This document shows, piece by piece, positions 21,870 to 34,439 of a DNA stretch of 64,000 nt. The DNA is from Notamacropus eugenii. Taxonomy: Eukaryota > Chordata > Mammalia > Diprotodontia > Macropodidae. Location of the stretch: positions 62,772,885 to 62,836,884 of the forward strand of contig NC_092876.1 of the NCBI RefSeq assembly GCF_028372415.1, given 5' to 3'. Position 1 is the first letter of the stretch; the number at the start of each line of letters is the position of its first letter. The notes under the pieces are model-generated. The model had not been told where the DNA came from. It did no database searches and saw only the letters and a program-made list of their open reading frames with translations. The position numbers were made by a program, and so were the translations under genes.

Positions 21870-22390
21870 AAGAGCAGCCTCTTTGGCTTGCACAGCCTGT
21901 GCCCAGATCAAAATCACAAAGTCATCAAATGAAGGAAATTTCAGACACTGTGACCCCTAAGGTACAGAGATGTTTTGTGTTCAGAGAGGCCTTCTCTGTG
22001 CTATATTTTAATGCATTCTATACTGGCATGGTGATCTTATGAACTGACCAAAGATCAGGACTCCTAAGCTAACAAAAGATACATTTCTCCCCTCCAAAAA
22101 AGTGTTTAAAAGGTACATTTCCTATCCTTAAAATTAGGACTGTCTCCGAAAATCCATTGTCTCTACAGATGGACAGCAATCTACTACTTCTAGACTTGAA
22201 ATCCTGCCCCACCCACGTGCATCACCACTTGGACTCAGCCAGTGCCAACATAGGCATCCCTGGATCAGGAAGGGAGCTGTCCAACACTGAGGCTAATGCA
22301 GAAGATCCAGAGGGCTAGGCTTAGCCTCAAAAGCTCTAGCTCAAAAGAATGTGTCATAGCCTCTGTGTGGAGTGAATTGGATGATGAAAT
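21870..22390. other. Unique stretch, nothing recognised
   Basis: Follows the polypurine microsatellite. No repeat is identified. Confidence 0.45.
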
Positions 22391-22699
22391 TCACCTTTTG
22401 TTGAGTCTTTGCATCAAAATCTTAGAGCTGGAAGGAACCTCAGAGATCACCAACCCGACTCCTTCAAACCAACTTGGCTTTAAGTTCTCACTGATGCCTT
22501 TTTTAAATATCATAATTGTTCCCTCCTACCCACCCCCCTCCAAATGAACCCTCCCTTGGAATCCCCTCTTCCCCCCCAAAAAAAAACCCCCACAGTTAGC
22601 AGAAATAATCAACAAAGCAACTATGTCTAACCACTGGCATGATATTCCATACCCTCGGTCCCCATCCTCTCTGCTGAGAGGCAGGAAATGTGTTTCATC

Positions 22700-22870
22700 A
22701 TTTGTTCACTGACCCCAAGATTGGACATTATCAGAGTTCATCTCCCTTTAAGCATGGTACCCTCAATTTACCGATGAGGAAACTGAGGCCCAGAGAGTCT
22801 AAGGGATTTGCCCAAAGTTACACAACTGATGAGTAACAGAGCCACGATTCAAACCCAAGTTCTCTGATTC
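22700..22870 (-). mobile_element. MIR
   Basis: ccgatgaggaaactgaggcc, gatttgcccaaagttacaca. Confidence 0.8.
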
Positions 22871-22934
22871 AATAATTACTGCAGTATGACACTTCACAAT
22901 GCCTAGGATCCCTATTCCATTTACATAACCAGTC

Positions 22935-23400
22935 CTTTGGACTCTTACCTGAACATGAGCATAGCCATAACCACACTCACTTCAAGAGGGGCTTACAAGG
23001 CGGAAAAAATACTTTCCCCACCCCAACTCTGGAAGGGAGGTCATGCAAGTATTATTTTTGTACTGGAATACAATCCCTTCCCTATCTCCACCCCACAGAG
23101 ACCTCTTCACTTAAGATGCAGATCAAACATTATTTTCTGCATAAATCCTTTCCTGTTCCCCCAAATGCTAGTGCCTTCCCTCTCAAATTACCTTGTATTT
23201 AACTACTATGTGATTGTATGTGTGTATATACATCTTTTAATCAGATATTTATGCCATCTCTAGTTTACATGTATTTGTCTCCCCATTGGGATGTTAGATA
23301 ATTGTGAATCGAGATTGTTTCCTCCTTTGTACTTGCAGCCCTAGCCCCTCACTGGCTAGCACAGAGCAGGTGTAGAGTAAATACTTGCTGATCAGTTTTT
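22935..23400 (+). mobile_element. L2 3' end
   Basis: aaatcctttcctgttccccc, agtgccttccctctcaaatt, gatgttagataattgtga, then agcacagagcaggtgtagag and aatacttgctgatca. Confidence 0.65.
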
Positions 23401-23559
23401 GATGTAATATTTTATTTTTCTCCAATTACATGTTAAAACAATTTTTAACATTTATTTTAAAATTTTGAGTTCCAAATTCTATCCCTTCCTCCCTCCCTCC
23501 CCTCTTTCCTTCCTGAAACAGGAAACAATCTTTACATGTGCAGTCAATTGCTTATTGAT

Positions 23560-23660
23560 TTTTACCCCGATTTCACAGATGAGAAAAATAGGGATCCAAG
23601 AGATTAAAATGGCTTCCTCAAAGTCACAGAGCTAACAAGTTTCAGAGTGACAGTTTGTTC
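23560..23660 (-). mobile_element. MIR fragment
   Basis: tttcacagatgagaaaaata, ctcaaagtcacagagctaac. Confidence 0.65.
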
Positions 23661-23664
23661 ACCT

Positions 23665-24710
23665 GTTTCTTCATCTGGATGAATGAATGAATACATTTAG
23701 CAGATCATATGGGAAGGGGGGAAGGACGACTGTGGAGGATGGGAAACATGGTCTGGTCTAGAGCCTGCAGGTTATGTGCAGAACAGCAGGTGATGTGGAT
23801 TTGTATTTGCTCACTCACCAATGTGAACAGCTAAGCCCCAGGGCAGGAATTCCAAAGTTGAGTGGATTAAGTGCCCCAAGGGATGGCTTCCTAAGGTCCT
23901 TACGCTCCTGCATTAATGACCTTTGGCATGCCTCCCTTCACTCCTTGTTCCACTCCCCTCTGTTCCCTCCCCCAGTAGCTGAAAGTCTCCTGATGATAAC
24001 TGGTCCTTTGGCTTGGTAAAAACCTCACAACTGCTGTCTCTAAAGACAATTTTCCCCACCCTCGTTTCCTGTCAGCCTCATGGCCCCCTACATGGAAGGC
24101 TCTTGGGCTCCACCCTGAACTCTTCGGACTGACCTTTCTCCATCCCTGCTCAGCTCCTGTTGTGGCCCATTGGGGAGGGTCACCCTGGGCTATTGATCCC
24201 CTCTGGGCCTCTGTTCAATGAAGCTAAAGCTGGGAAGCAGCAGGGAATGATGGGAGATAGGGACTGGGAGGAGAGCTGCTGCTCACAGGGGAGATAGACC
24301 CAGGCAAGAGAGGGAAGATTCACTCTGGACATGAAAAAGAAAAACCAACACCTTTCCTTTACTGTCGGTGGGGATTGCATGTATTTCCTATTGGATTTTG
24401 GTTTTGGCAGATCCATGTTCTCATCTGGATGAGCGCATTTTGGAACTCCTCCTCTACACCTTCTCATCCTTTATGATTTTCACACCCACCCTCACATCCC
24501 TCCTCCATAGTGGACCTGGTCCTTTCAATATAGATACAGATGTAGTGTTCAAGTCATCCATGGATTGTCCCTTGTCTTACTACACGACTCATTCACCTCC
24601 CTTTCCAGTCATCTGTGTCTTTTGTGGTGTCTATCATGGACTTTCCCTAGCATATCATTGTGATTAATATGCTGTTACCTACCTCATATCCTTTGAGATG
24701 ACTTTTTTTC
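23665..24710. other. Unique stretch, nothing recognised
   Basis: About 1 kb without clear repeats. Frames of up to 99 codons occur on both strands, with no motif support. Confidence 0.45.
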
Positions 24711-24714
24711 TTCT

Positions 24715-25212
24715 GATGCATTGAATGGAACACTGAACCTGGAATCAGAAAGACCTAAGTTCAAATCCAGCTGCAGACACTTCGTACTCTCAGCAAACAA
24801 CTTAATCTCGATTTGCCTTGGTTTCTTCATCTATAAAATGGGGATAATAATATCATGTGTTGTTGTTTAGTCATTTTCCTTCATGTCTGACCCTTCACAA
24901 CCCCATTTGGGTTCTCTTGGCAAAGATGGTGGAGTGGTTTTGCCAATTCCTTCTCCAGTTCATTTTACAGATGAGAAAACTGAGGCAAAAAGGGTTCAGT
25001 GAGTTGCTCAGGGTCACCCAGCTAGTGTCTGAGGCCAGAATTAAGCTCAGGTCTTTCTGAATCCAAGCCCAGTATTCTAGCCTTTGTACCACTTAGTTGC
25101 CCTTGTAATAGCTCCTACTTCCCAGAATTATTGTGAATATCAAATGAGATAGTAATTATAAAGAGCTGCCTGGCACACAGTAAGTGTTATATAAATGTTA
25201 GTGGTATTGATG
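24715..25212 (+). mobile_element. MIR (+) split by an antisense WSINE at 24857-25103
   Basis: MIR runs gaatcagaaagacctaagtt to ataaaatggggataataata. The SINE (catgtctgacccttcacaac through gtaccacttagttgccc) follows. The MIR resumes with agctcctacttcccagaatt and tggcacacagtaagtg. Confidence 0.8.
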
Positions 25213-25214
25213 AT

Positions 25215-26110
25215 GATGATGAAAGAACCCATAAAACATTGATCCCTCCATATATTGTATTGTTACTACCATCAGGAAGGAAAAGACAGTTGATCTGTGG
25301 AGCAGAACCACTATAACTGCTGCCAAAATCCCTAATGGGGGCGCCAGCCTTCCTCTGTTCTGAGGCAGACTAAGAACAGTGGACAAAGGCAGAGAAATCC
25401 CAGGTCTCTGGGTTGGCCCGTTATACTTGGTTGGTTGAGTTACATGTGTTGGAAGGAGGGGAACTGATAAAAGAGTACCAATAAAGCTTCATTGAAGTAT
25501 AACAGTGGAACTCTAGGGAATCTGATAACCTGGGGCGAGCTTCCCCTGCATGGCCATATATGTTACTCTGTGAACCTGGGCAAAGTCATGTTCCTTAGGC
25601 TAGTCTACAAGCTGCCTGAGGCCTTAGACCCAAACACTAAAGGTCTGGACAGTGATGACTATGGCACAAGGTCACTGACAGCTACATCTTTGACAGTATC
25701 TTTTGAGACCTTCTCTTTTCTCTCTGGAGGGTTTATGTCAGAGGTCACACAGCCTTAGGCATTCAGAGGTTCATTGACCACACAACATAGACCAAGCTGG
25801 GAAGAACCTCAGAGGCCAGCCACACTTGATCGAGAATGCCCTGGGCAACATCCCTGACAAGGGGGTCAGTCAGCCACTTTGGGGGATCTACATATATGGA
25901 TGGTAGATTTGTGAGGAGCTTTCATTTGAACATTTCTCTGGCACTAAAGACAGATTAGAGGATGCATCAATCACTCAGCAGAAACAGGTGGAGATATGCT
26001 AATATGAAAGATTCATGGTGGGCAATTGTCCTGGTTCCAGGAGATGAAGAAGGGCCTGGAACAAGCACTGGCTTTGAAACAGAAAGGAAGAGAAAGCTCT
26101 TTTGAGGTAT
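25215..26110. other. Unique stretch, mostly unrecognised
   Basis: A weak MIR trace (gtgaacctgggcaaagtcat near 25570) is the only hint. Confidence 0.4.
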
Positions 26111-26114
26111 CCTG

Positions 26115-26277
26115 TAACAGTATAGTGTGATGGAATCAAATTGACCTGGGTTCAGATAACACCTCTGACACGTAAGGTCTTGGGCAACAGTTTACCCCTC
26201 TTTAAAATGGCAGGGGGCAGAGAATAAATTAGATGACTTCTGAATTACCTTTTAGTTCTACATCTATGATCCTAGGA
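26115..26277 (+). mobile_element. MIR
   Basis: tgacctgggttcagataaca, tcttgggcaacagtttaccc, ttctacatctatgatcctag. Confidence 0.7.
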
Positions 26278-26279
26278 CA

Positions 26280-27220
26280 GAGGATGGACCATGGGTTTCT
26301 TCTTCAACAAGATGATGGACTCTATGTTAAGAGAAGGCCAGAATCAGGTAGAGAGGGCAAGGTCTCATTAGTCCAATGATACTTAAGTATTTTTGCCAGT
26401 TTAGTGATTAGAGAGAAAGAAAGTGGGTATCTTCATGATCTTCGGGACACGTTTGCACAGCTTTGAGTGAAAGGTCACCTTTGCCTGTCCACTATCCCTC
26501 CACTGCTATTTTTCCTTTCTTTCTCTTGGTTTGGGGTAGAATTGGGGGGGGGGGGGTGCTTAGCAAGGTATAATTAGTAAGACCTTGATTTCAAAAGCCT
26601 GTTCTTTCTTCCTGGCAATGGTGATGGGTGGATCAGGGACTGGTTTCACCCTGGTGAATGAGAAGGTCTGGGAACTCTCAGATCTCAAAAATTTTCATAG
26701 AAATGAAGACTGGTATGAAGAAAATCTTATTGATCAGTTGTGCTTCTGAGTCAAAGACGGCTTGGGAAAAGTGGGTTAGATTGTGACTCCTCTGGAAAGA
26801 AGGTAGGGAAAAGCCCTCTCTATTTGGGACATTTTAAGCATAAAGCTTAGTATTAGATAAAACCATTTTCATTTAGGGCCATGCAAGAACAGCACCCTTG
26901 GGTGTAATGTATGTGGGAGGGGGAAGGGGTTAGGAGGCTGTGCAGAAAAGAATACCTAGCTTGACAGAACAGATGAGTCAGTAACAGGAGTATAGGGAAT
27001 AAGAACTGGAGTCCCCCAAAATGACTCAATTTCTTTCCTGTCCAGTTGGCATCCCCTTCATTTTTCTGTATCATTTCTAAATTTGTATTTTCTGTCCCTT
27101 CAGAAAAAGAGACAGGGGTGGGGTGAGAAGGAAGTAACTTTGAGATTTGGAATATGGGATCCCAGAAAAAGAAAGGAAAGAGGGAATAAGACCCTAAGGA
27201 TGGTTTTGAAAGGAAATTTC
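26280..27220. other. Unique stretch with a G13 tract
   Basis: G13 at 26544-26556. A 131-codon minus-strand frame (26853-27248) has no recognisable features. Confidence 0.45.
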
Positions 27221-27224
27221 TTTC

Positions 27225-28405
27225 TGCTTCTATTTGTAACCTCAGCATTTAGCACATTACCTGAAACATAGTGTTTAATAAACCCTTGTTGACCTAACTT
27301 GACTTGGTGGCTGCAATAGGGAGGGGCAGGGAAAAGGTATAGTAGGTCCATGAACTCAGGGAGCCAAGCTTCTCAGAGACCAAGTGGTGACCATGTCACT
27401 CCCTACTCAATAGACTCCAGGACCAACTTTAATGTTAAGTTCTTGATTCCTCCCAACCTTTCCAGTGTTCTTATACTTTACTCCCCAGCAGACACTCCAT
27501 GATTCAGCCATGTTGGCTTACTTGCCTGCTGTTCTCACATGTGACCTTCTCTTTCCTGTCAATGAATCTTTGCCCTGGGGGTCCCTGCCACACTGGGCCA
27601 TCTTCTGATGAGCTGTCAATCCATCTTCCTAAAGCACAAGTGTGACCATGTCACCCCTCCCCTCCACCCCATTCAATGACCTCCCCTGGCTCCCTGTCAT
27701 CTCCAGGAACAAACAGAAAACCCTGTTTGGCTTTCAAGCCTGACTCCTTCCTATCTCTCCAGTCACCCCACAGTTCACAGTCTCCCTGCCCCTAGAGTTC
27801 TCTTCCATCCACGGGCCTCTGGGCTGTTCCTCACACTAGACACTCCATCTCCTGGCATCGGGGCATTTTCTTGGGCTGTTCTTCTTCCTTAGCACCACAG
27901 TGCCCTGCTGTCCTTCACATTCCAGCTCAAACCTCACCTTCTGGAAGAGGCTTACCAGGTCCCTCTAAGTGTTGGTGCTTTATCTCCCATTTATCCCGTA
28001 AATGACTGGTTTGTACATAGCTATTGGCCTGCTTTCTCCTCAGGCCATGAACTCCTTGGGAGCAGGGACTTAATTTGACCTTTCTTTGTATCCTCAGCAC
28101 TTAGCGCCTTCCCTGACACATAGTAGGTAGTTGAGTTCTGGATGTGCATGTCCCACAGGCCTCCTTACCTCTGCCTCCTGGCTTCCTTCAAGATTCCATT
28201 CAAGTGCCTCTTCCTACAGGAAGCCTTTCTAGGTTTCCCTCCCAGCTGCTAGAGCCTTTTTCTCAAACATTACTTTCTACCTAGTTTGTATGTATCTTGT
28301 ATATTCTGATTTATTTATACAGTGCCTCCCCCAGTGGCATGTAAGCTCCTGGTTGGGGGAGAGGGGAGGGAGGGACTATCTTTCCATGGTGCTGAACACA
28401 TAGCT
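27225..28405 (+). mobile_element. Cluster of L2 3' ends (27225-27300, 27385-28140, 28145-28405)
   Basis: Repeated same-strand L2 words: ttagcacattacctgaaaca (first), gaccatgtcactccctactc and gaccatgtcacccctcccct (second, itself composite), ctcagcacttagcgccttcc, then gtgcctcttcctacaggaag (third). The third is cut by a WSINE at 28405. Confidence 0.7.
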
Positions 28406-28635
28406 TTTCAGTCAGGTTCAGCCCTTTCTAACCCCACTTGGGGTTTTCTTGGCAAAGATGCTGGAACAAACAGTTGGACATTTCCTTCTCCAGCTCATTT
28501 TACAGATGAGAAAACTGAGGCAAACAAGGTTAAGTGACTTGCCCAGGGTCACATAGCTATGTGTTTCTAAGGCTGGATTTGAACTCAGGGAGTCTTCAGG
28601 GCTCTATGCGCTATGGCCCCACCTAGCTGCCCATT
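28405..28635 (-). mobile_element. WSINE1/WALLSI-like SINE
   Basis: ttggggttttcttggcaaag, gatgagaaaactgaggcaaa, ctatggccccacctagctgc. It inserts at the end of an L2. Confidence 0.85.
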
Positions 28636-28944
28636 CTTCTTGGACAGATCCACAAATGGTCAGATACTCCAGGAAGATGAGGTCTTTAAAAAACCCGCTT
28701 TTAGGGTAGATCTTCAGTGGGGTGTCTTGGGATGGGATCCCGCTATTCTCTAACTTGGTCATTCTGCCTTTTCTGTAGATCTGCTTTTTAAAATCGTGTT
28801 CTCCTTAATTACTTGTTACAGCTCTAGAAAAAACTTACCCTTGGTAAGTAAGCTAGGGAAAATAATGGGGGTGTTCTAACCAGACCGGGGAGAAATAGCA
28901 AAAAAGAACAAGGAACCAAAGATTTATCTCTGAGTTTGGAGTTG

Positions 28945-29385
28945 GATTGGATGACGCAGGATCACTTAAATCTAAAGGATTTGGAATTGTAAAGGAGCTT
29001 AAAGATCATCTGGTCCAACCCCTTTATTTTGCAGATTACTAATAATGATGATGATAAGATTAATAATGCTAACTAGCCTTTATTAGTGCTTTTAGATTTA
29101 CAAAGCACTTTACAAATGTTAGCTCACTTAATCCTCACAAAAACCCTGGCATACAAGGGTTATTATTAGTTTTCCCATTTTACAGATAGAGAAACTGAGC
29201 CAGTCAGTGGTCTGGTGACTTGTCCAGGTCACACACCTTAGAACTGTACGAGACCACATTTGAACTCAGATTTTCCTGAAACCAGGTCCAGGGCTCTGTG
29301 CACAATGATGCCACTTAATGACCCAGAGAAATTAAGTGACATGCCCAAAGTCACCCAGTAGCCGAGTTAAGATATGAGCCCAAGT
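28945..29385 (-). mobile_element. MIR nested inside another MIR
   Basis: The outer MIR starts aaagatcatctggtccaacc (to about 29033) and resumes at 29321 with gagaaattaagtgacatgcc. The inner MIR (29035-29320) has tttacaaagcactttacaaa, ttacagatagagaaactgag and a head ending gatgccacttaatgac. Confidence 0.7.
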
Positions 29386-29396
29386 TCATAGGATTC

Positions 29397-29850
29397 AATC
29401 ATTTCACTGGTGTTTATTAAGCAACTACCTTGTGCTAGGTGCTGGAGATACAGAGACAAATCCCAAACAGTACCTGCTCTCAAGAAGCTGACATTCTTTT
29501 GAGGGCAGAGAGGACAGAACACGTCCTCAGATGGATACAAAATGAGTAAAATAAACACAAGATATGGGGGACTGGGGAATGACTAACAACTGGGGAATCA
29601 AAGAAGACTTCTGGAGGGAGCTGAGCTTTGAAAGGAGCTAGTTATTCAAAAAGTTAAGACAAGGGGGAGGAGAATTCTAGACACAGAATATAGTCTGGGC
29701 AAAGACATGGAAGCAGAAATTTAATGCCGTGTACAGTGAATGACAAATAGACCAATTTGGTTACATGAGACTGACCAGGAGGGCAAGTGACTGGAAAGAT
29801 AGTTTGGAGGAGACTTGAGCAGGGGAGTTGATACAGGTCAGTCTTGTGTT
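29397..29850 (+). mobile_element. MAR1-like SINE with long 3' part
   Basis: ggtgtttattaagcaactac, ctgctctcaagaagctgaca, gagctgagctttgaaaggag, then tctgggcaaagacatggaag. Confidence 0.6.
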
Positions 29851-29999
29851 TCAAGAATATTAATTTAGACTACTATAATAATACTCCAAGCAATAGATGG
29901 TAAGAGGCTGACTGTGGTGGCTCTGTAGTGACTAGTGGTGATTAGGGAAAGGCTTCAAGAGATGTTGCAGAAGGGACCTTAAGAGATCCTTGACACACA

Positions 30000-30960
30000 A
30001 AGTTAAAAAGCTTTTGCACAGATAAAACCAATGTAGCCAAAATTAGGGGGAATAAAGGAAACAGAGGGGAAAATATAGCAAGTTCCTCTGATAAAAATCT
30101 TGCTTCTTAAATGTGTAGAGAACTGAGCCAAAATGATTAAAAAAGAAGTCATTCTCCAATTGATAGATAGTCAAAGACTATGAATAGGGAGTTTTCAGAG
30201 AATGAAGTCAGTTATCAACTCATTCTCACTAGATGAGCTCACATGAAAGAAAAGGAAAATAACAAATGCTGATGGAGATGTGGGAAAATAGGGACATTAA
30301 TAAACTGTTGGTGGATTTGTGAACTAGTCCAACCATTCTGGAAAATAATTTGGAATCATGCCCAAAGTGCTATAAAACTGTGCATACCTTTTGATCCAGG
30401 AATACTCAGCTAGGTCTGTATCTCAAAGAGATCAAAGGAAAAGGAAAAGAACCCATATGGACAAAGATATTTATAGCAGCTCTTTGTGTGGGGGCAAAGA
30501 GTTGGAAACTGTGGAGATGCTGATAAATTAGGGAATGGAAGAGCAAGTTTTGAACTATGAATGTGGTGGAATCCTATTGTGATTTAAGAAATGATAATGG
30601 GGATGGTTTCAGAAAAACCTGGGAAGGTTTAAATGAACTGAGGCAAAGGGAAGTAAGCAGTATTAAGACAAAAATCAGCTGTGAAAGACTTAGGAACTCT
30701 GATGAATACAATGGTCCCTTTCTCTTCCAAAGGACTCATGAGGAAAAATGCCTTCTACCTCCAGACAGAAAATTGATGGACTCACAGTGCAGATGGAAGC
30801 ATATTTTTATTTCCTTTATTTTCCTTCCTTTTTTAAAACATGGCTAATGCAGAAATGTTTTGTTATGACTTTATAGGTATAATGGGAATCATATTTCTTG
30901 CCTTTGCAGTGGGTGGGGGTGGGTGGAAGAAGGGAGAGAACTTGGAACTGAAAATAATTT
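30000..30960 (+). mobile_element. L1 LINE 3' portion (ORF2 end plus 3' UTR), decayed
   Basis: Words such as aaagcttttgcacagataaa, attaataaactgttggtgga, caaccattctggaaaataat and tatttatagcagctctttgt mirror the terminal L1 ORF2 region. MNVVESYCDLRND near 30557 is the same motif as in the copy at 14670. Several frameshifts are present. Confidence 0.75.
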
Positions 30961-30964
30961 CTTT

Positions 30965-31075
30965 TTAAATAGATCATCGAGTCCAACTTATATTAGAGGA
31001 GAAAAAGCTGAGGTCCAGAGAGGGGAAGTAGTAGTTTGTAGTCCTATGACTCAGATTCAGGTCCCCTAATTTCAG
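30965..31075 (-). mobile_element. MIR fragment
   Basis: tagatcatcgagtccaactt, aaagctgaggtccagagagg. Confidence 0.6.
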
Positions 31076-31439
31076 ATGAAGGCTCTCTCCATGTTCTTCT
31101 CCCATTTAACTTTGTAATAACAGGAGCTCAAATTTCTGTGGTGATTTTAAGGTTAGTCAAACCAGTGGGAAAATTGCACTGCCTACCACTGAAAGCATTT
31201 GAGTTTTCAGGCCAACTCCTGTTTAATTTAATTTTTAATTAATTCTTTTGCTCTTTTTCATTATGCACTTAACTATTCAAATAGATCTGTGATCTCATCA
31301 ATTGGGCATTCCCTCTAAAATTACAATTCGAAGTCCCATGCATCCCAGGCCATAGCCAGTTGTCTTGAGTTTTACTTTGCCCCCAGACATTGATGACTCA
31401 GGTAGAGAGAGTGAGGCTCAAAAGTCAAGACATCACCCT

Positions 31440-31900
31440 CGTGCTGTCCTTGGTCCTCCTTGAGGATGATCAGTGACAACTACTATCCTTTAAGGTATTA
31501 TTCGTCCTTCGTTTTTTAAGAGGACCGATGAACTAACAACTGGTGAACTGGTGATGTCTTAACTTGTGCTCAAATTGGATTTAAGTAAGTCATTCATCAG
31601 CCTCACTGTCTCTTCCTGAGTCACTCAAGTCCAGCGGCAAGACAAAAGTCAAGATGACTGGCCTGGGATCTTGGTCATCTTCGATGCCTGGCCAAACCAC
31701 TTTAACGACTTTTGGGAAAAAAATGTTCTCATCCACTCATTCTATCAGAGGACATCTTCACATGCTTGGGGGAGGCATCCCCTTAGTTCACCCACAGGCC
31801 TTCAACCTGGTTTTATCCGTCTGCCGAGATGATTTACTGTTGAGGTCTGGGGAACCATATGAGGTTTGGGGTGCTTGGAACAGCCAGGTCCTGTGAAATG
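31440..31900 (+). mobile_element. RTE-related SINE, diverged
   Basis: tcgtccttcgttttttaaga, gtgatgtcttaacttgtgct, cagcctcactgtctcttcct and caagtccagcggcaagac correspond to RTE-SINE words at lower identity. A short preceding piece (tccttgaggatgatcagtgac) is another RTE tail. Confidence 0.55.
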
Positions 31901-32275
31901 AATTCGACTCAAGACTTCTTCCAGCCAAAGTATAACAAAGTATAAGATTCGCCATATTGGGTTGACTCTTAAGGAGCCTAAGCATTTGTGACGCTCGCAT
32001 TGACAAGCGGGCCAGATAGAATCTCAGCTAGACAGAGTCTGAGCTGGATTCAATCTGAGTGTCTTCGTGGAGGTGAGATGGAACTTATATACAGAAAGTC
32101 CGTGGGAAAGATCTAGAGGTGGTCTAGTGGTCTTAGAGGAGGGTTTAAGGAGGATCTTTATGAGACTGGGGTAACAACTGATGTAATCAAGGGTGGGAAA
32201 CAGCTGGAGGAAATTGGGAGTATCAGACAATGCAGGGCTTGAGTGGGAAGCAAGTGGAGCAACCTAAAGGTAATA
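31900..32275 (-). mobile_element. Possible retroviral-type LTR fragment
   Basis: Read on the minus strand, a TATA-like TATATAAG lies near 32084-32091, followed by about 170 bp ending near gaattcatttca. The sequence is unlike the SINE/LINE background around it. No primer-binding site, polypurine tract or coding region is seen, and target duplications were not found, so a solo LTR is only a guess. Confidence 0.35.
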
Positions 32276-32544
32276 GATAGTGGAAGGCCAGGCTAGGCCA
32301 AGGGCAACAGATTTGAGTATGAAAGGCCAGATTAAGTGGGATGATTCAAGGGGAGTTCAAGGAGGTTCCCGGAGTCTGAGCCACATCTTTCCAGGGTGTG
32401 ACTTCTTTCCAGGTGAGAGCTGGGTGGATTGGGTGGACACCAAAGGTGGGAGAGCAGTCCTCAAAAGGATTCAGCAAGCCATGGAAACAGAGATGCTAAT
32501 CCTCCTGAACACCCCATACACCCCACTCTGCAAGGTAGGTAATT

Positions 32545-32650
32545 CAGCCACCTAGAGCCCGGTTTCACAGATAAGAAAAGCAAGGCTCGGAGAGGTCACA
32601 TGCTTTGTCCAAGATCACATAGGCACAAAGTGCTATTCCATGATTCTAGA
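32545..32650 (-). mobile_element. MIR fragment
   Basis: ggtttcacagataagaaaag, tccaagatcacataggcaca. Confidence 0.6.
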
Positions 32651-32659
32651 AGCAGGAAG

Positions 32660-33400
32660 CCAACAGAGACATCCCCTGGGTGACCACTATCATTTTCTGC
32701 CTGGGATTCTGCTCCCTCAGCTTCTCCCAGCACTGGGGGTTGTCAGGGGGAGGGGGGAACAGAAGGGACTTCCCCAGCCGCTGTCACCAGTTTACAATCC
32801 AGCTATCATCTGTTCCCAGGCAGCAATCTGGGGGCCCTGGCCCCCACTCCTGCCTCCCCTCCCCATTTCGCTTTAATGAAAATCAGACACAGCCTTAAAG
32901 AGCTACTTAGCATTTCAATACCTTTAATATCCTCGCTGATAAGGGGACGAGGCATATTAGCACACTGCCATTCTTAAACTCCACCCCCCCAACCCTGGAC
33001 ACCCGCAACCCCAAGCCCATCCCCCTTCCACCCCAACCATTTGTTTAAATTTTCCCTCAGCTCATCTCTTCCCAGTGAGGATGACTGATAATAAGGTTAT
33101 TTTATTTTTTCCTTAAAAAAAAAAATCAGGGTTGTTAATGCATTGCTTTTCCTGATAATGAAGTGGCAGAGGGGCTGGCAGGGCTGCCCTCCACAGCACT
33201 GACCTGAATCCATCACTTCTACAGGGCTGGGCTCTGGCCTAGAAGGAGCAGGGGAGGCCTCCATGGGTTATCCCTAGGGTTGAGGGGCCCCCTATTGCTG
33301 GAGACCTGAAGAATCTTGACAGGGAGGGGAGGGGCCATGGGTGGGAGTGTTTAAATAGCACATTCTGTACAACAAAAATGGAGTGGCAATGGAGAAAAAA
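32660..33400. promoter_or_regulatory. Unique patch with TAAT and GATA motifs, candidate enhancer
   Basis: ctttaatgaaaatc, cctttaatatcc, TGATAAG (32937-32943), gttgttaatgcattgc and tgataatgaag lie in repeat-free sequence about 16 kb upstream of EPHA8. Confidence 0.3.
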
Positions 33401-33424
33401 TGGTATCTATTTCAACCCCCTTTG

Positions 33425-33815
33425 GGGAGTTCTAGACCTACAGCTGGAAGGGGCCTCAGATGACGTCCAATCCACCTCCTCCATCCCTCAATTTACAGAT
33501 GGTATCTCAGAGAATCGAAGTGGTTTGCCTAGGGTCAACTAGCTAGTAAGTGTCAGAGTTGAGATTTAAACTCAGGTCTTGATACTCCGGAGCTCTGGCT
33601 GCAGCTGCCTCCAAAGCATTGAGACTCAGAGGGGGAAGGAAAGGATAAAGGGAATAAGCATTTATTAAGACACGTACTATGTTCTCAGCACTGTGTTAAT
33701 GGCCTTGATCCTCACAGCAAGGCGTCATTCCCATTTTGTAGATGAGGAAACTGAGGTTACATGACTTGCCAAGAGTCACACAGTCACTTGGTGGGGAACT
33801 CCAGCCCAGATTTTG
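33425..33815 (-). mobile_element. Two antisense MIRs (33425-33590, 33648-33815)
   Basis: First: gctggaaggggcctcagatg, tcaactagctagtaagtgtc. Second: gtagatgaggaaactgaggt, gacttgccaagagtcacaca. Confidence 0.75.
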
Positions 33816-33829
33816 CTGCTCCTCAAACC

Positions 33830-34205
33830 CAACATCTTCTCTCCCATCTCTGTGTCCCTGCCTAGAAGGCCTCCCTCCTCTCCTTGTCTCTCATAAATTT
33901 CATGACTTCCTTCATAGCTCTGATGGAGAATTGTCTCCCAAATGAGGCCTTTCCTTGCCATCCCCTAGCTACTGGTGGCCCACACCAGGAGTCTTATGTC
34001 TCCATGGTATAGATTTTGTACCAACACATATGTGTGCATAGTGTATCCTGACACCCAAGTCTATCTCCTGCTACCCCATGGAATGGGAGCCAGGGAAAGC
34101 AAGAATTCTTACATTTGGGTCTTGATGTCTCCAGAGCAGAGGACAGGGCCAGGGGCGAGTATGAGAACGGACTTAGTAAATGCTCTCTGGCTGGCTGATC
34201 AATCC
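33830..34205 (+). mobile_element. L2 3' end, diverged
   Basis: aggcctttccttgccatccc, attcttacatttgggtcttg, ggacttagtaaatgctctct. Confidence 0.5.
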
Positions 34206-34439
34206 ATCCAAGGCTAGCTCTCTTTTTATGATACTAGATCACTGAGAGTGGGGCGGGAGACCCCTCAGGGACCTGGGTTTGAAGGAATAGGAGGAGTATC
34301 CACAAAGGCAGCAGCACCAACTCTCCTGGCCCAGTGTTGTTCTCTCTCTTTCCTGAGAGTCTTCCATGAGCCCCATCTCTCTAACTCACTTGTTGGGGAT
34401 CTATCACAGCAATGTTCTCTGGTATCAGTGCTAAGGCTC

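Noticed and set aside
21237..21960. Frames of 193-226 codons in the polypurine microsatellite
   Set aside because: Pure GGAA/GAAA repeat translation (Phe-Leu-Pro-Ser or Gly-Arg-Lys-Glu).
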